This document shows, piece after piece, positions 41,788 through 52,700 of a stretch of DNA of 64,000 nt (its first letter is position 1; the number at the start of each line of letters is the position of its first letter). The DNA comes from Vulcanimicrobiota bacterium (lineage in GTDB: Bacteria; Vulcanimicrobiota; Xenobia; Xenobiales; JADMJV01). The position numbers were made by a program, and so were the translations under genes. Location of the stretch: contig JAHBVR010000008.1 of assembly GCA_019637395.1 (NCBI GenBank), forward strand, positions 248,001 through 312,000, given 5' to 3'. The notes under the pieces are model-generated. The model saw only the letters and a list, made by a program, of their open reading frames with translations. It was not told the DNA's origin and searched no databases.

Positions 41788-42207
41788 TCAGGGCAGCACG
41801 ACCAGTCCTTGCGTCAGAGCGGCGTTCCGGAGTCGCTGGTCCAGACACACAAAGGAAATTGTTTCTCCCGAGCGGCGACGCCATATTTCAGCCGCTGCCA
41901 GTTGTGCGGCATCGGCAGCTCGTAACGTGTGCACACGCAACATCTCCATTCCTAACCGTCTGACTTCGGGGGTCGGAAGAACTTCGAGCATACCTTGCCT
42001 GAGACGTTCCAGTTCGTTCCGTATGTTGCGAGCTTCCGTTTGGGTAAATTCGCCTTCGCGGACTCTGCGACATAATGCTGACTCGCACTCTAGGGGAGTC
42101 GACCACCAGATAATATGATTGCTTCCGGTAAAACTTGCGCGCACCTCGGCGCTACGGGGTTCCTGGATGACGAGGGGCAAGATAGCGGAGGAATCCCAAA
42201 ATATCAA
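41788..42207 (-). CDS. PIN-domain toxin (VapC-like) of a Phd/PIN pair
   Basis: A 139-residue PIN-domain ribonuclease. The acidic residues expected for metal binding are present: Asp5 in MIFWDSSAI, a Glu around residues 40-42 in PLECESAL, Asp99 in RAADAAQLA, and Asp123 in VCLDQRL. PIN toxins cut RNA (often tRNA or rRNA) and are neutralised by the cognate antitoxin. The ATG overlaps the stop of the upstream Phd-like gene by 4 bp, the usual toxin-antitoxin order. Pairing of a PIN toxin with a Phd/YefM antitoxin is common. Confidence 0.9.
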   Translation of the reverse strand: MIFWDSSAILPLVIQEPRSAEVRASFTGSNHIIWWSTPLECESALCRRVREGEFTQTEARNIRNELERLRQGMLEVLPTPEVRRLGMEMLRVHTLRAADAAQLAAAEIWRRRSGETISFVCLDQRLRNAALTQGLVVLP

Positions 42208-42464
42208 AATCGGTCTTCTCGTTCTATTTCCACCGGGCGACTGCTTTGGGCCTGTATTGCGGGTAACTGAGCCTCTGCCTCGGGTAAACGTAACAGACCT
42301 TGCTTGACCATGTCCAGGATAACTTCGTCAAACGAGTTGGTCACCGCGCAGAGGCGAGCTACCGGGCGGCCACGCTCGGTCAGCACCACTTCTTCCCCCG
42401 CCTTTACGTGGGCAATCAGGGAACTAAGCTTGGCTTTGGCTTCGGCGATCGATGCTCGTCTCAT
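42204..42464 (-). CDS. Phd/YefM family antitoxin
   Basis: An 86-residue antitoxin with the Phd/YefM start (RRASIAEAKAKLSSLIAHVKAGEEVVLTERGRPVARL), the N-terminal DNA-binding fold. The C-terminal tail (EIEREDRF) is acidic and probably wraps the PIN toxin. It forms an operon with the toxin gene (overlap of 4 bp). The promoter lies so close upstream that the transcript is predicted to be leaderless. Such antitoxins usually repress their own promoter. Confidence 0.9.
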   Translation of the reverse strand: MRRASIAEAKAKLSSLIAHVKAGEEVVLTERGRPVARLCAVTNSFDEVILDMVKQGLLRLPEAEAQLPAIQAQSSRPVEIEREDRF

Positions 42465-42472
42465 ATGTGACC

Positions 42473-42501
42473 ATCATAGTCATCCCGAGCTGAAGGGTCA
42501 A
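42473..42501 (-). promoter_or_regulatory. promoter of the Phd/PIN operon (leaderless)
   Basis: Read on the minus strand: -35 box TTGACC (42501-42496), a 17-bp spacer, -10 box TATGAT (42478-42473). Eight bases separate the -10 box from the ATG at 42464, so transcription should start at or next to the start codon. Confidence 0.72.
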
Positions 42502-42504
42502 TGG

Positions 42505-43449
42505 TTACAGATTGCCGGACCACCAGGTTTTGACTTGCACTTTCATACGCTTCCAGATGCTCTTTTTTAGTTCGCGGATCTCGCCCAGGCGTTGCAGCAC
42601 TTCGTAGGCGGACTCGGGGCGTTGCTCGGCTTCTTTTTGCAGCAGGTCGCCGAGTAGCAGCTCCAGTTTGGGGTTGGCTTCGGGTGCGAAGCGGCGCAAG
42701 GGGGGAAAGTTAAAGCGGAACGGCTCGGGGTCTTGCAAAGTGAGCAACTGATAGAGGGTGGCTCCCAAGGCATAGAGGTCCGAGCGGGGACTGGTCTTTC
42801 CCAGATACTGCTCGATGGGCGCGTAGCCGGGCGTTCCGTAGGCGGTGGTGTCACCGGCCTGGGTGGGATTGAGCACGCGGGCGATGCCGAAGTCGACCAG
42901 TTTCAGAGGTCCGCGCACGCTGACCATGACGTTGGCCGGTTTCAGGTCGCGGTAGACGATGGGGGGCTCCAAGGAGTGCAGGTAGTGCAGCACTTCGCAC
43001 AACTGGGCTCCCCAGGAGATGACGTCGCCTTCAGGGATGGGAACTTTAGCATCCTTGAGCACCGACTGCAGAGTGGGCCCCTCTACTCGCTCCATCACCA
43101 AAAAATGGCGGCCCTGTTCTTGAAAGCGGGCCACCACTTTGGGCAGATAAGGGTGCTCCAGTTGCATCAACATGTCCGCTTCGCGCGAGAACATGTTCCA
43201 GGTTTCCAGTTGCTCCTGGGACGAGAGGCCGGACACGTCGACTTCTTTGAGGGCCCAGACTTTGCCCTTCTCACGGGTGTCCCGCACAAACCAGACGGTT
43301 CCGCTGGCGCCCGTGCCCAGCAGGCGCTCAATGCGGTAGCGGCCGGCCAGGATGCGGCCGATACCGGAGGGAGACTGCACGCTGCTCAGAAGCCGGTGCC
43401 GCGAAGCGGCCTGGCGCTCTTCTGGTTGTGCTGAAATTGCCCCGTGCAC
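42505..43449 (-). CDS. Ser/Thr protein kinase (Hanks type)
   Basis: A 314-residue kinase. The glycine loop is LLGTGASGTVW (about residues 43-53), with Lys68 in WALKEVD, Glu90 in SREADML, the catalytic loop YRDLKPANV at 166-174 and DFG at 186-188, followed by GTPGYAPIEQ. The usual His of HRD is Tyr here (YRD), a substitution also found in active bacterial kinases. No membrane helix or sensor domain follows, so it is probably cytoplasmic. The GTG start at 43449 is the first start after the upstream stop; the start is uncertain. It follows two membrane-protein genes and may phosphorylate a component of that transporter. Confidence 0.86.
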   Translation of the reverse strand: MHGAISAQPEERQAASRHRLLSSVQSPSGIGRILAGRYRIERLLGTGASGTVWFVRDTREKGKVWALKEVDVSGLSSQEQLETWNMFSREADMLMQLEHPYLPKVVARFQEQGRHFLVMERVEGPTLQSVLKDAKVPIPEGDVISWGAQLCEVLHYLHSLEPPIVYRDLKPANVMVSVRGPLKLVDFGIARVLNPTQAGDTTAYGTPGYAPIEQYLGKTSPRSDLYALGATLYQLLTLQDPEPFRFNFPPLRRFAPEANPKLELLLGDLLQKEAEQRPESAYEVLQRLGEIRELKKSIWKRMKVQVKTWWSGNL

Positions 43450-43517
43450 GGTACGCGGTCGGGAAGCCAGCTTGCTGGTGACAGACCGCCTGAGCCTGGG
43501 GCAATTTTCAAGCCGCT

Positions 43518-44375
43518 CTAGCCGATGCGCACGCGCTCGAGAGCGCGGATGGCAGACTGGCGGGCGTTCAGGATCATCCACATATAAACGGGGGTGATCA
43601 GCGCCGGCCAACCGCACCAGAAGAGTAACGACAGGCTTTCCTGCATCATCGGGCCGGTGGGGCTGCCGGCGCCGAACATCGAGCACAGGTAGCCGAAGAC
43701 CGGATGGAGCAACCACAGCGGTCCGAGCACGAAGCCACCGATCATAAAGAGCATTCCGCTGCCGGCCATCCAAACCAGGGTGTTGACCGAGGCCTTGCGA
43801 CCGGCCTCGTGGGTGTCTTTGCAGGTGGCCGAGATGTAGACGCCCTGGTAGGCGAAGTAGAGGATGCACAGGGCCGAGAGCACCACCAGCATCACCAGCG
43901 AATAGAGGCTTTGGCCCGACATCAGGGTGACCACCGCCAGAGCGGGGGTCCAGACGGCGAACTCGCGCAGCAAGGAACGGCTCTCGGAGAGAGCCACTCC
44001 GTCGGCGAAGTCGGCGCTGTTGATGCGGGTCAGGGCCAGGGCCAGCAGGGTGCCCTGCTGGCGCGCCTGGACCACCGAAGGCGCCGTGCTCAAGGCCGCC
44101 TTGGTGGAGAGATACAGTAGTTGAATGACACCGGCGGCGGCCAGGGCGATGGCCAGGTTCATCCGGTCGTTGTCGTTGCTCAAGCCGCTGGCTTCCACCA
44201 TATAATTGGTGAAAAGGCCCAGCGGCAGCATCAGCAGCAGGGCGTAGCCCGCGTAGCCGCGCCATAAGGTTCTGAGGGCCGAGGCACGTGCGGCGCGGCT
44301 GCGGTTGGTGACCCAGAAGGGGTTTTCGTGAATGCCTTTGACCCGCTGGAGGTAGTTGCTAAATCTGCGAAACAT
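43518..44375 (-). CDS. ABC-2-like membrane permease subunit (second)
   Basis: A 285-residue polytopic protein with about six hydrophobic segments. The N-terminal stretch (HENPFWVTNRSRAARAS) and early helices recall the permease of ABC-2 exporters, and a conserved-looking DTHEAGRKASVNT loop lies near residue 185. GGAGG is located upstream of the ATG. No ATP-binding gene is adjacent, which is unusual. The preceding gene is a related membrane protein, so the two may form a heterodimer. Function inferred only from similarity of plan. Confidence 0.7.
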   Translation of the reverse strand: MFRRFSNYLQRVKGIHENPFWVTNRSRAARASALRTLWRGYAGYALLLMLPLGLFTNYMVEASGLSNDNDRMNLAIALAAAGVIQLLYLSTKAALSTAPSVVQARQQGTLLALALTRINSADFADGVALSESRSLLREFAVWTPALAVVTLMSGQSLYSLVMLVVLSALCILYFAYQGVYISATCKDTHEAGRKASVNTLVWMAGSGMLFMIGGFVLGPLWLLHPVFGYLCSMFGAGSPTGPMMQESLSLLFWCGWPALITPVYMWMILNARQSAIRALERVRIG

Positions 44376-44388
44376 CTCTTGGGGCCTC

Positions 44389-45195
44389 CTAAATTCTCAC
44401 CGCGGAGCGTTCGCGCCGCAGGGCATCGAGCCAGAGCAGCGAGGCTGCACAGAAGTGGAAAGCGGTCACCAGCAGCACCGGCATGGCTCCCTGGGCGAGG
44501 GCTCCGCTGGCATAGACCGGATGAAGCAGCAGCAATGATTGGTTGCTGCTCAGGGCGGCCGCCAGGGGCGTCAGGATCAACAAGCTGCCGGCTACGCCGG
44601 CGGCCATTCTGTGAGCGTTCTGGGTGCTCTTGCAGCAGTAAGAACTCCACAAGCCGACGGTTCCGTAGAAGGCCACCGTCGAGAAGAGCAGGGCGATGCA
44701 CAGCATGGCTTTGATTCCGAAACCGGCCACGGCGCCCAGCAGTAGAGCCAGAGGGGACACGATGAGCAGTTCGCGGAGCACCGGCCAGAGTCCGGAGGCC
44801 AGGCGCCCGTTGACGATTTCGCTGGCCGACATCATGGTCGACTGCAGGCTCTCAAAGGTTTTTTTCTCGCGTTCCCCGGTCACCTGACTGCTGGTGCCGT
44901 GCAGCGAGAGGCCGATGGCCACGAGCAGGACCAGGAAGTGGCTGATGGTGAGGGCGCCCAGCCATTGGTGGGTCAAGCTGGTCAGGGCATTGTAGAGGCG
45001 GTCCTGGTCGTAGACGGGCGAGACGGCGTCCAGGATTTCCGGCAGAGCCAGCATGGCCACGAAAGCCAGGGGAACGAGCACGCACCAGACGAGACTCATT
45101 TGTCGCACCCAAAAGCTGGACTTCGAGCGCTGGTATTCGCGGCTTTCGAGCAGCCGGTATTTGAAGAAGATCGGGTTATTCCAAAGCGCCTGCAT
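44389..45195 (-). CDS. ABC-2-like membrane permease subunit (first)
   Basis: A 268-residue membrane protein with about six helices. The loop TGEREKKTFESLQSTMMSASEI (residues about 105-126) is the cytoplasmic coupling-helix motif typical of ABC-2 permeases, comparable to the SSERERHSLD loop of the gene at 5463-6908. The N-terminus (MQALWNNPIFFKYRLLESREYQRSKSS) resembles that of the other permease as well. It lies 13 bp upstream of the second membrane gene, followed by the kinase. The missing ATPase may be encoded elsewhere. It is divergent from the YyaL fusion, with 197 bp between the starts. Confidence 0.75.
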   Translation of the reverse strand: MQALWNNPIFFKYRLLESREYQRSKSSFWVRQMSLVWCVLVPLAFVAMLALPEILDAVSPVYDQDRLYNALTSLTHQWLGALTISHFLVLLVAIGLSLHGTSSQVTGEREKKTFESLQSTMMSASEIVNGRLASGLWPVLRELLIVSPLALLLGAVAGFGIKAMLCIALLFSTVAFYGTVGLWSSYCCKSTQNAHRMAAGVAGSLLILTPLAAALSSNQSLLLLHPVYASGALAQGAMPVLLVTAFHFCAASLLWLDALRRERSAVRI

Positions 45196-45392
45196 CTATA
45201 AGGCCTCCACTCCGTTTGAGTGTTTCTCTATCATCCTTCCACCTTCCTACAATCGGACTCGGCCGTCAATAACCGATATCACACACCCCCTGCATCACGT
45301 CTTACCTTGGGCAACGGTTCATTTTCGCGCATAGTTCCTCGAAGTTTGGGGAATGCTGAGCCTTCATACCCGTCCAGAGAAAGGTCCCCAGA

Positions 45393-48300
45393 ATGAGCAC
45401 AGAGACACACCAGAACACCAACCGGCTGGCCCGGGAGTCGAGTCCCTACCTGTTGCAGCACGCCCACAATCCGGTGGACTGGTTTCCCTGGGGTCAGGAA
45501 GCTTTGGAAAAGGCCCGCAAAGAGGGCAAGCCGATTTTCTTAAGCATCGGCTACTCGGCCTGCCACTGGTGTCACGTGATGGAACGCGAGAGCTTTGAAA
45601 GCCCGGCTATCGCTAAAATTCTCAACGAAAACTACGTGGCCATCAAGGTCGACCGCGAAGAACGCCCTGACCTGGACGAAATCTACATGGCCGCCACTCT
45701 CAGCATCACCGGGCAGGGCGGTTGGCCCATGAATGTGTTTCTCACCCCCGACTTGAAACCGTTTTTTGCCGGTACCTACTTCCCGGCCGAGGACGGCCCC
45801 GGCCGCCCGGGGTTTTTGACTCTGCTCACCCAGCTCAGCGAGGTCTGGAAGAACAGCAAGAACGAGCTGGTGGAGCAGGCGGAGCGGGTCACTTCCCGGC
45901 TCAAGCGCCAGTTCAAAGGGGAAGGCAAGGTACTCGGTTTGGAGCCGGAGTTGCTCGATCAGTCGATCTCCGATCTGGCCCAGCGCTTTGACGCCCAGAA
46001 CGGTGGCTTTGGCAAGGCCCCCAAGTTCCCGGCGCCCTCCAATCTGCAGTTGCTGTTGCGCTATCACGCCCGTAGCGGCGACCCGCGAGTCGCCGAGATG
46101 GCCGTGCGCACCCTGGACGGTATGGCCAACGGGGGGATTTTTGATCACCTGGGCGGCGGCTTCGCCCGCTACGCCGTGGATGAGCGTTGGATGGTGCCGC
46201 ATTTCGAGAAGATGCTTTACGATAACGCGCAGATGGCCAACCTTTACATCGAAGGTTACCAGGCCACCCAGAGCCAGCTTTACAAGAAAGTGGCCCGCCA
46301 GACGTTGGATTATCTGCTGCGCGACATGGCAGCCCCCGAAGGCGGCTTTTATTCCTCCCGCGACGCCGAGTCGGAAGGGGAAGAAGGTAAATACTATTGT
46401 TGGACGGTCGAAGAGATTCTGGACGTTTTGGGCGAGGGCCCGGGCCGCAACTTCTGCGCTTACTACGGCGTCAACAGCCAGGGCAATTGGGAGGGCAAGA
46501 ATGTCCTGCACGTCAGCCGCCCTCTTAACCAGGTGGCCGCCCAACTCGGCCTGGACGCCGATGATTATGAAAAAGAACTCGAGGCCTCGCGGCAAAAATT
46601 GCTGGAAGCGCGGGCTCGGCGGGTGGCACCGGGGCTGGACGACAAGATCGTCACCGCCTGGAACGGCATGGCTATTCAGGCGCTGGCCGAAGGCTATCGC
46701 GTCTTTGGGGAAGTTCGCTATCTGGAGGCGGCTCGCCAGACCGCGACTTTCCTCAAGACCAACCTGACCAGGGGGGAAGGCCGGCTGCTGCGCAGTTGGC
46801 GCGCCGGCCAGGCCCGGTTGAACGCCTACCTGGAAGACTATGCCTTCCTGGCCGAAGGCCTGTTGAGCCTGTACGAGGCCTGCGGCGAGTTCGAATATTT
46901 CGTCTGGGCCCGGCAACTGAGCGAGAGCATGCAAAAGCACTTCGCCCATCCCGACGGCGGCTTTTACGACACCAGCGACGATCACGAAGAGCTACTGGTG
47001 CGCCATCGCAACTCCAGCGACGCGGCGGTGCCTTCGGCTCAAGCCGTGGCCGCGCTGGTGCTGGCCCGCCTGGCTTATCAGCTCGATCGCAAAGACTTGC
47101 GCGAGCAGGCGTTGGGGACCTTGCTTGCCCTGGGCAAAGAGTTGCGCGCTTTCCCGGCCGGCTTCTGCCGCCATCTGCTGGTGCTCGACTACTGCCTGGC
47201 CGGTCCGCTGGAAGTCTGCTGGTCCGTGCCGGCCGAGGCCGGGCGCCAGCCTGTCATGGATGCGCTGGGCCGCCTGTTTGTGCCTAACCGAGCCATCGCC
47301 TGGCTGCGCGCCGGCGAGAGCCATGCGGAACTCAAGCTGACCGAGGGCAAGACGGTGGAAGCCACTCCCACCGCGCATTTCTGCCAGTCCGGCACCTGCG
47401 CCGCGCCGGTGACCCAGGCCGAAGATGTGGTCAAAGCCATCGCCGCCCTGAAAGAACACGTGCGCTTTGAACTGCACCCCCGTCTGCCCGGCGGCGCCAC
47501 TCCCGAAGCCACCGCTCGCCTGGCCGCCGCCAAGCCCAAAGCCTACAAGAAGCTCGGCCAGACGGGTTTGATGGTCAGCCGCCTCGGCTTTGGCGGCTAC
47601 CGAGTCGACGATGAGAGCGAAGAGCACCGCCTGGCTCTGGAAGCAGCCCTGGAGGGCGGCATCAATCTGATCGACACTTCCACCAACTACACCGAAGGAG
47701 GCAGCGAACGCCTCATCGGCGGCATTCTGCGCCTGCACCCCGAGCGCCGCGAGGAGCTGGTGGTGGTCAGCAAGGCCGGCTACATCCAGGGCAGCAATCT
47801 GGATGTGGCCCGTGCCCGCGAGCAACTGGGCCAGCCCTACCCGGAACTGGTGACTTACCAGGATGGTCTTTGGCACTGCATTCACCCGATGTTTCTGGCT
47901 GACCAACTGGAGCGCTGCTGTATGCGGCTGTCGCTGGCCAGGGTGGACGTTATGCTGCTGCACAATCCCGAGTATTATTTGCTGGACGCCAAGCAAAAAG
48001 GAGCCGATCTGGCCGCTTCCCGCAGCGAATTTGAGCGCCGCCTGGAACAGGCTTTTGCTTGCCTGGAAGAGCTGGTCAAAGAAGGCCGTATCGGCTATTA
48101 CGGAGTGTCTTCCAATACCTTTGCCGCTCCCGCCGATGAGTTCACCGCCACTTCCTTCGCTCGCATGTTGGAGCTGGCCAAGAAAGTGGGCGGTGAGAAT
48201 CACCATTTCGCAGTGGTTCAGACACCCCTGAATTTGCTCGAGCCGGAAGCGGCCGAGGGCTTCTCGGCCGAGGTGGAAAAAGCCGGCCTGGCCTTGCTGG

Positions 48301-48953
48301 TCAACCGTCCGCTCAACTGCTTCGTGCAGCAGACGCTGGTGCGCCTGGCCGACTTCGAGTCCGAAGAGGAACCCAACCTGGACAAGAGTCTTCAGGCGAT
48401 GGCCGAGGCCGAGAACGAGTATCGCGAAACTTTCGGGCCCTTCGTGCAAGGACCCGGATCCGACCAGTTGTTCCGCTTCGCCGAAAACATGCGCGGTCTG
48501 GACATGCACCTGCAGAACCTGGACCATTGGACCCAGTTGGAGAGCCGCCAGATCCGGCCGGCCTTGCTCGATCAGATTCAGGCTTTGGACCAGGCTATGA
48601 CCGGCGCCATCACCGAACCCTGGATTCGCTGGCGGGAAAAATACATGGCCACTTTCCGGGACGTCAGCAATGACCTGGAAGAGATTGCCATCCGCAAGAG
48701 CCAGCGAGTTTCCGAATCGGTGGCCGAACTGATGCCGCAACTGCCGGGAGCGGGCGCGGGCGCCTCCCTCTCGCAGTTGGGCGTCTGGGTGGTGGACGGT
48801 GTACCTGGAGTCTCCAGCGTGCTGGTAGGCATGCGCACAGAAGACTATGTCGAAGATATGCTGCCGGTACTGGAGTGGTCCGCCTGCAAGAACAGCGCCC
48901 AGGTCTTTGATGCTCTCAAGGAATGGAGCAACCCGCACGGCGTGCTGGCTTGA
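45393..48953 (+). CDS. YyaL-type thioredoxin-domain protein fused to an aldo/keto reductase
   Basis: A 1186-residue fusion. Residues 1-700 are a YyaL/DUF255 protein: [20 protein letters not shown], then the thioredoxin-like CHWC at 57-60, a ([11 protein letters not shown]) loop, and an alpha/alpha-barrel part like N-acylglucosamine 2-epimerase. From about residue 718 ([20 protein letters not shown]) to the end lies an aldo/keto-reductase-like domain with the expected Asp-Tyr-Lys-His set ([25 protein letters not shown]). The AKR part is longer than the usual 320 residues, with an insertion ([13 protein letters not shown]...). The two parts are normally separate proteins. The YyaL half may act on thiols or sugars; the reaction is unknown. 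Confidence 0.86.
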   Translation: MSTETHQNTNRLARESSPYLLQHAHNPVDWFPWGQEALEKARKEGKPIFLSIGYSACHWCHVMERESFESPAIAKILNENYVAIKVDREERPDLDEIYMAATLSITGQGGWPMNVFLTPDLKPFFAGTYFPAEDGPGRPGFLTLLTQLSEVWKNSKNELVEQAERVTSRLKRQFKGEGKVLGLEPELLDQSISDLAQRFDAQNGGFGKAPKFPAPSNLQLLLRYHARSGDPRVAEMAVRTLDGMANGGIFDHLGGGFARYAVDERWMVPHFEKMLYDNAQMANLYIEGYQATQSQLYKKVARQTLDYLLRDMAAPEGGFYSSRDAESEGEEGKYYCWTVEEILDVLGEGPGRNFCAYYGVNSQGNWEGKNVLHVSRPLNQVAAQLGLDADDYEKELEASRQKLLEARARRVAPGLDDKIVTAWNGMAIQALAEGYRVFGEVRYLEAARQTATFLKTNLTRGEGRLLRSWRAGQARLNAYLEDYAFLAEGLLSLYEACGEFEYFVWARQLSESMQKHFAHPDGGFYDTSDDHEELLVRHRNSSDAAVPSAQAVAALVLARLAYQLDRKDLREQALGTLLALGKELRAFPAGFCRHLLVLDYCLAGPLEVCWSVPAEAGRQPVMDALGRLFVPNRAIAWLRAGESHAELKLTEGKTVEATPTAHFCQSGTCAAPVTQAEDVVKAIAALKEHVRFELHPRLPGGATPEATARLAAAKPKAYKKLGQTGLMVSRLGFGGYRVDDESEEHRLALEAALEGGINLIDTSTNYTEGGSERLIGGILRLHPERREELVVVSKAGYIQGSNLDVARAREQLGQPYPELVTYQDGLWHCIHPMFLADQLERCCMRLSLARVDVMLLHNPEYYLLDAKQKGADLAASRSEFERRLEQAFACLEELVKEGRIGYYGVSSNTFAAPADEFTATSFARMLELAKKVGGENHHFAVVQTPLNLLEPEAAEGFSAEVEKAGLALLVNRPLNCFVQQTLVRLADFESEEEPNLDKSLQAMAEAENEYRETFGPFVQGPGSDQLFRFAENMRGLDMHLQNLDHWTQLESRQIRPALLDQIQALDQAMTGAITEPWIRWREKYMATFRDVSNDLEEIAIRKSQRVSESVAELMPQLPGAGAGASLSQLGVWVVDGVPGVSSVLVGMRTEDYVEDMLPVLEWSACKNSAQVFDALKEWSNPHGVLA

Positions 48954-48965
48954 ATGCTCTGACTT

Positions 48966-49667
48966 ATGGAAGTCGCTCTGCGGGCGCCGGCCTGGCTCAC
49001 ACCAGGCCTGGACTGGCGCCGTTACGTTGAGGAGAACACGCAGGCGGTGCTGCAGGTAGGGGGCAAAGACCGAGCCCGCGTGCGCCTGCTCCGTTGTCCC
49101 GACGGCAGAACAGCGCTCCTTAAGGACTTCTCCAAGGCCAGCTGGCTTTACCGCCATTCTATAGGCCGGCTTTCCATCCAGAACGAGGCGGCGGCCTATG
49201 CGGCCGCCGACTCCCTGGTCGGAGTTCCCAGACTGCTGGCCCGCCCGGACTCAGACAGCCTGCTGGTGGAAGCCATCCCCGGGCGTTCTCTGAATACCAT
49301 CCCGCGCGAGACGCACCGGTTGCCCTTCGCGATCATCGAGCAGGCGCGCCAGTTGCTGGCTGGACTGCACGCCCTGGGGGTGGCTCACGCCGACCTGGGC
49401 CATGACTCGGATGGCTGGTTTGGCCGTGACGCCAACGTGCTCTGGGGAGATGACGGCCAACTCTATCTGGTGGACATGGCCAGCGCCGTTTTTCGCAACC
49501 GTTGCCCGGCGCCGATTTTCGAGGCCTTCTGCTGGCACGACCGGCTGCTCATCACCAAGATTTTGCGGCGTTTCTTTCCCGATCGCAGCGAGCAGCCGGA
49601 GTATTCCATGCACCGGCAGATGCCGGTAGCCCAACGGCGCTGGCTTAAGTTACTCAAGAAGATTTGA
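48966..49667 (+). CDS. small kinase-like protein (RIO1/WaaP type fold)
   Basis: A 233-residue protein with the catalytic core of a reduced protein-kinase fold. LRCPDGRTALLKDFS holds the probable ATP-binding Lys, and LLVEAIPGRSL is the hinge. HADLGHD at about residues 140-146 and LYLVDMASAV are the catalytic Asp and metal-binding Asp regions, like the HxDL and iDFG equivalents of RIO kinases and LPS heptose kinases (WaaP/RfaP). The gene begins 12 bp after the fusion gene and precedes the large kinase. Substrate (protein or sugar) is not predictable. I used the ATG at 48966. Confidence 0.75.
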   Translation: MEVALRAPAWLTPGLDWRRYVEENTQAVLQVGGKDRARVRLLRCPDGRTALLKDFSKASWLYRHSIGRLSIQNEAAAYAAADSLVGVPRLLARPDSDSLLVEAIPGRSLNTIPRETHRLPFAIIEQARQLLAGLHALGVAHADLGHDSDGWFGRDANVLWGDDGQLYLVDMASAVFRNRCPAPIFEAFCWHDRLLITKILRRFFPDRSEQPEYSMHRQMPVAQRRWLKLLKKI

Positions 49668-49757
49668 GAAGCAACTACCATGCCCACGGTGCAAAAATCG
49701 GCAGGAATTCGCACTTGACTTCCTCAACACATCTCATTGAATGTTGAGGGGGAACAG

Positions 49758-52700
49758 TTGAGCAACTACCAGGAGACCGGCTCAACCGTCTCCGTTTCCT
49801 CGGTTGTTTCGCAACGTTCCGTCGGCGACCTGACCGGCTTGAGTCTGGGCAGCAACCTCGAGATCCAGGAACGTATCGGCCGTGGCGGTATGGGCTCTGT
49901 CTATCTGGCCCGCCACCGAGACTGGAACCTGAGCCTGGCCGTCAAGTCACCCCGAGCGGATCTGCTGACCGAGGAAACCGACAAAGAGCGCTGGCTGTTG
50001 GAAGCGCAGACCTGGATCGACCTGGGCGTTCATCCCAACATCGTGCGCTGCTGGTTCATCCGCGAGCACGAAGGGATCCCGCTGCTTTTCCTGGACTACG
50101 TGGCCGGCGGCAGTCTCAAGGAGGCGATCGAGCAACGCCGTTACGGAGTGGCTAACTGGCCGCGTGTCATCGATCTGGCCATTCAAGCCTGTGACGGACT
50201 TCATCACGCTCATGTCTCCGGCATTGTGCACCGCGACGTCAAGCCGGCCAACCTGCTGCTCGATGAGGAAGGCCGTCTTTACGTGACCGACTTCGGGCTG
50301 GTCAAGCTGCAGGGCGCCGAGGAGCGTCCGCGCTCGGCCGGCGGTCACGTCAACGTGGCCGAAATGGATGCCGGTTTGACCAGTACCGGCACCGTCCTGG
50401 GCACTCCCAACTATTGCGCTCCCGAACAATGGATGCAAGAAGACGTGGGAGCTCCCGCTGACCTTTACGCGATGGGCGTGGTCATCTACGAAATGGCGGT
50501 GGGGCAGCTGCCCTTCGAGGCCGGGCCCGGCCCACTGGGCCTGGGGCAGCTCCTGAGCCAGGTCTTGAGCGAGGAGCCGCCGCGTCCCAGCCTGTTGCAA
50601 CCATCTATTCCGCCTGAATTGGAAGCGACCATTCTCAAGCTCTTGGCCAAGGAGCCGCAAGGGCGTCACGCAACGGCTTTGGTGCTGCGCGAGGAACTGG
50701 CGGGAATTTATGCCAGAGTCACCGGCAAACCCTATCCCAGACCTGTTCCCAAGCCGGTGGAGGCGGTAGTGGACGTGCTCAACAACAAAGCCGTCAGCCT
50801 GTACTCGTTGGGACGCAAGAACCAGGCGGAAAAGACCTGGCAGCAGGCGCTGCGGCTCGACTCGCTGCATCCCGAGGTGGTCTATAATCGCGGCTGGCTG
50901 CTGTGGCAACAGGGACGCCATACTCCGGGGGATTTGACCGCCATGTTGCGCCAGGTCAAGGTCACCTATCCGCGCGGAGCGGTCCACTGCGGTCTGGCCC
51001 ACCTGCTGGGTGCCGAGGCGGAAATGGCCGAGCAGAACCTGGACGCGTCCCTCAGCGAGGTGGAAGCTTCCAGCGACAGTTCGGTGTGGCGCCACCTGGG
51101 GGATGCGCGCATGGCCCTGGAGCGTTATGCCGAAGCGGCCCAGGCCTATCAGCAGTCCCTCTACATCAATCCGCTCGACGAAGCCGCCCGGGACCATCTG
51201 GAAATGGCCCTGGCCAAAACGCGCCGGTTGCAGGGTCGCTGCCTTTTTCCCAAGCCGGGACCTCTGCTGCATTTGCAGCGACAGCACCGTCTGACTTCGG
51301 TACAGTGGGCCGGAGGCGGTTGGCTGTGGCTCGGTCACGAACACATGGAATGGCTTCCTCCCGATTCGGGACGGCGTTCCTGGAGTGTTCGCCATGACTT
51401 TGGCTTGCGCAAGGTGGTCATCTCCTTACCGGCCGACAAGGTGCTGGCGGTGGAAACTTTGCCGGCCGCCTGCTGGTCTCTCGACAGCGGTGTTTTTGAG
51501 AGCGCGCTGGACCATGGAGAACGCTACTACTGCTTGACTCCGGATGGCCTGTCGAGCGTGGTCGGGTTGGTGGAACTGCGCATCCAGTCCCTGCAGGACG
51601 GTAAGTCCGCCCGACTCTTGCGCGGCCATCAAAAGCAGGTTCTCAGCGCCATGTTCTGCGAGCCCAATCGGTTGCTCACGGGCGCCTGTGATCGCACCGC
51701 CCGGGTCTGGGATGTGGACAAGGCACTGTGTCTGCAAGTTTTGCAGGGGCATCGCGACTTTGTCACCTGTCTGGACTATAGCCCCGAGACCGGTCTGGTG
51801 GTGACGGGCAGCAATGACGGCACGGCTCGCACCTGGCACCTCAACACGGGTGAATTTTTCGTAGAGCTGGCCGAAGGGGCGGCCGTGCAGTCGGTCAGCT
51901 TTGCCCGGCAAGGCCGCTTTGCTTTGGTGCAGAGCCAGACGGCCGAAACTCACGAATGGCAGACTTCCATCTTCGACTCGCGCACCGGGCAGCGCGCCCG
52001 CCGTTTGGCCGGGCAGTCGCGGGTCTCGCCGGACGGAGATTTCATGCTCACCTGGCGCCCGTTCGAGGACCGTTATTTGTTGGAGATTCGGGAAGTGGAG
52101 AGCGGTTGCATGCGGCGCTCCCTGGTCATCGAAGACGGCCCGGTCAGCGATGGTTGCTTCTCGGAAGATGGGCGTTTTTTTGCCGTGGTCACGGTGCAAG
52201 GAAGTTTTCGTCTTTACGAGTTTGATGAGCCCTGGCGCGTGCTGCCCGGCGAGTTGATGCTGACCTATACGCGCGGCGGTCAGGACTTGGAAGAAAGCCG
52301 CGAGCAATTTTTGGCCCTCTTGCGCCAGGCGGAAGAGGCCTGTGCCCAGGGAGAGTTCGTCAAGGCCCGGGAATCTCTGCAGGGAGCGCGGGAAGTTCCC
52401 GGTTACCGGCGTGACCCGCAGGCACGAGCTCTGACACGCCAACTGGGCCAACATTTGACGCGCGGCGGACTGCTTTCATGCTGGGAAGTCCGTTTGCTGG
52501 ACAAAGCCGGCGGCATCCTCCCCTGCGTTATTTTGCAACTACCCGGCCACCGCTTGCTGACGGCCAACGACAAGATCATGCGGCTTTGGGACAGTCAGAT
52601 GGGCAACTGCATCCGCGGTTTTCCCGGGCACAGCGAAAGCATTCGCGGCCTGGCCTTGCATCCCGGCGGAACGCAAGCCGCTTCCGGTTCTCTGGACCGA

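Noticed and set aside
46992-49157. A 721-codon open frame on the minus strand inside the YyaL-AKR fusion and the small kinase.
   Set aside because: Both plus-strand genes have clear family motifs across this span. Long antisense frames are expected in GC-rich DNA.
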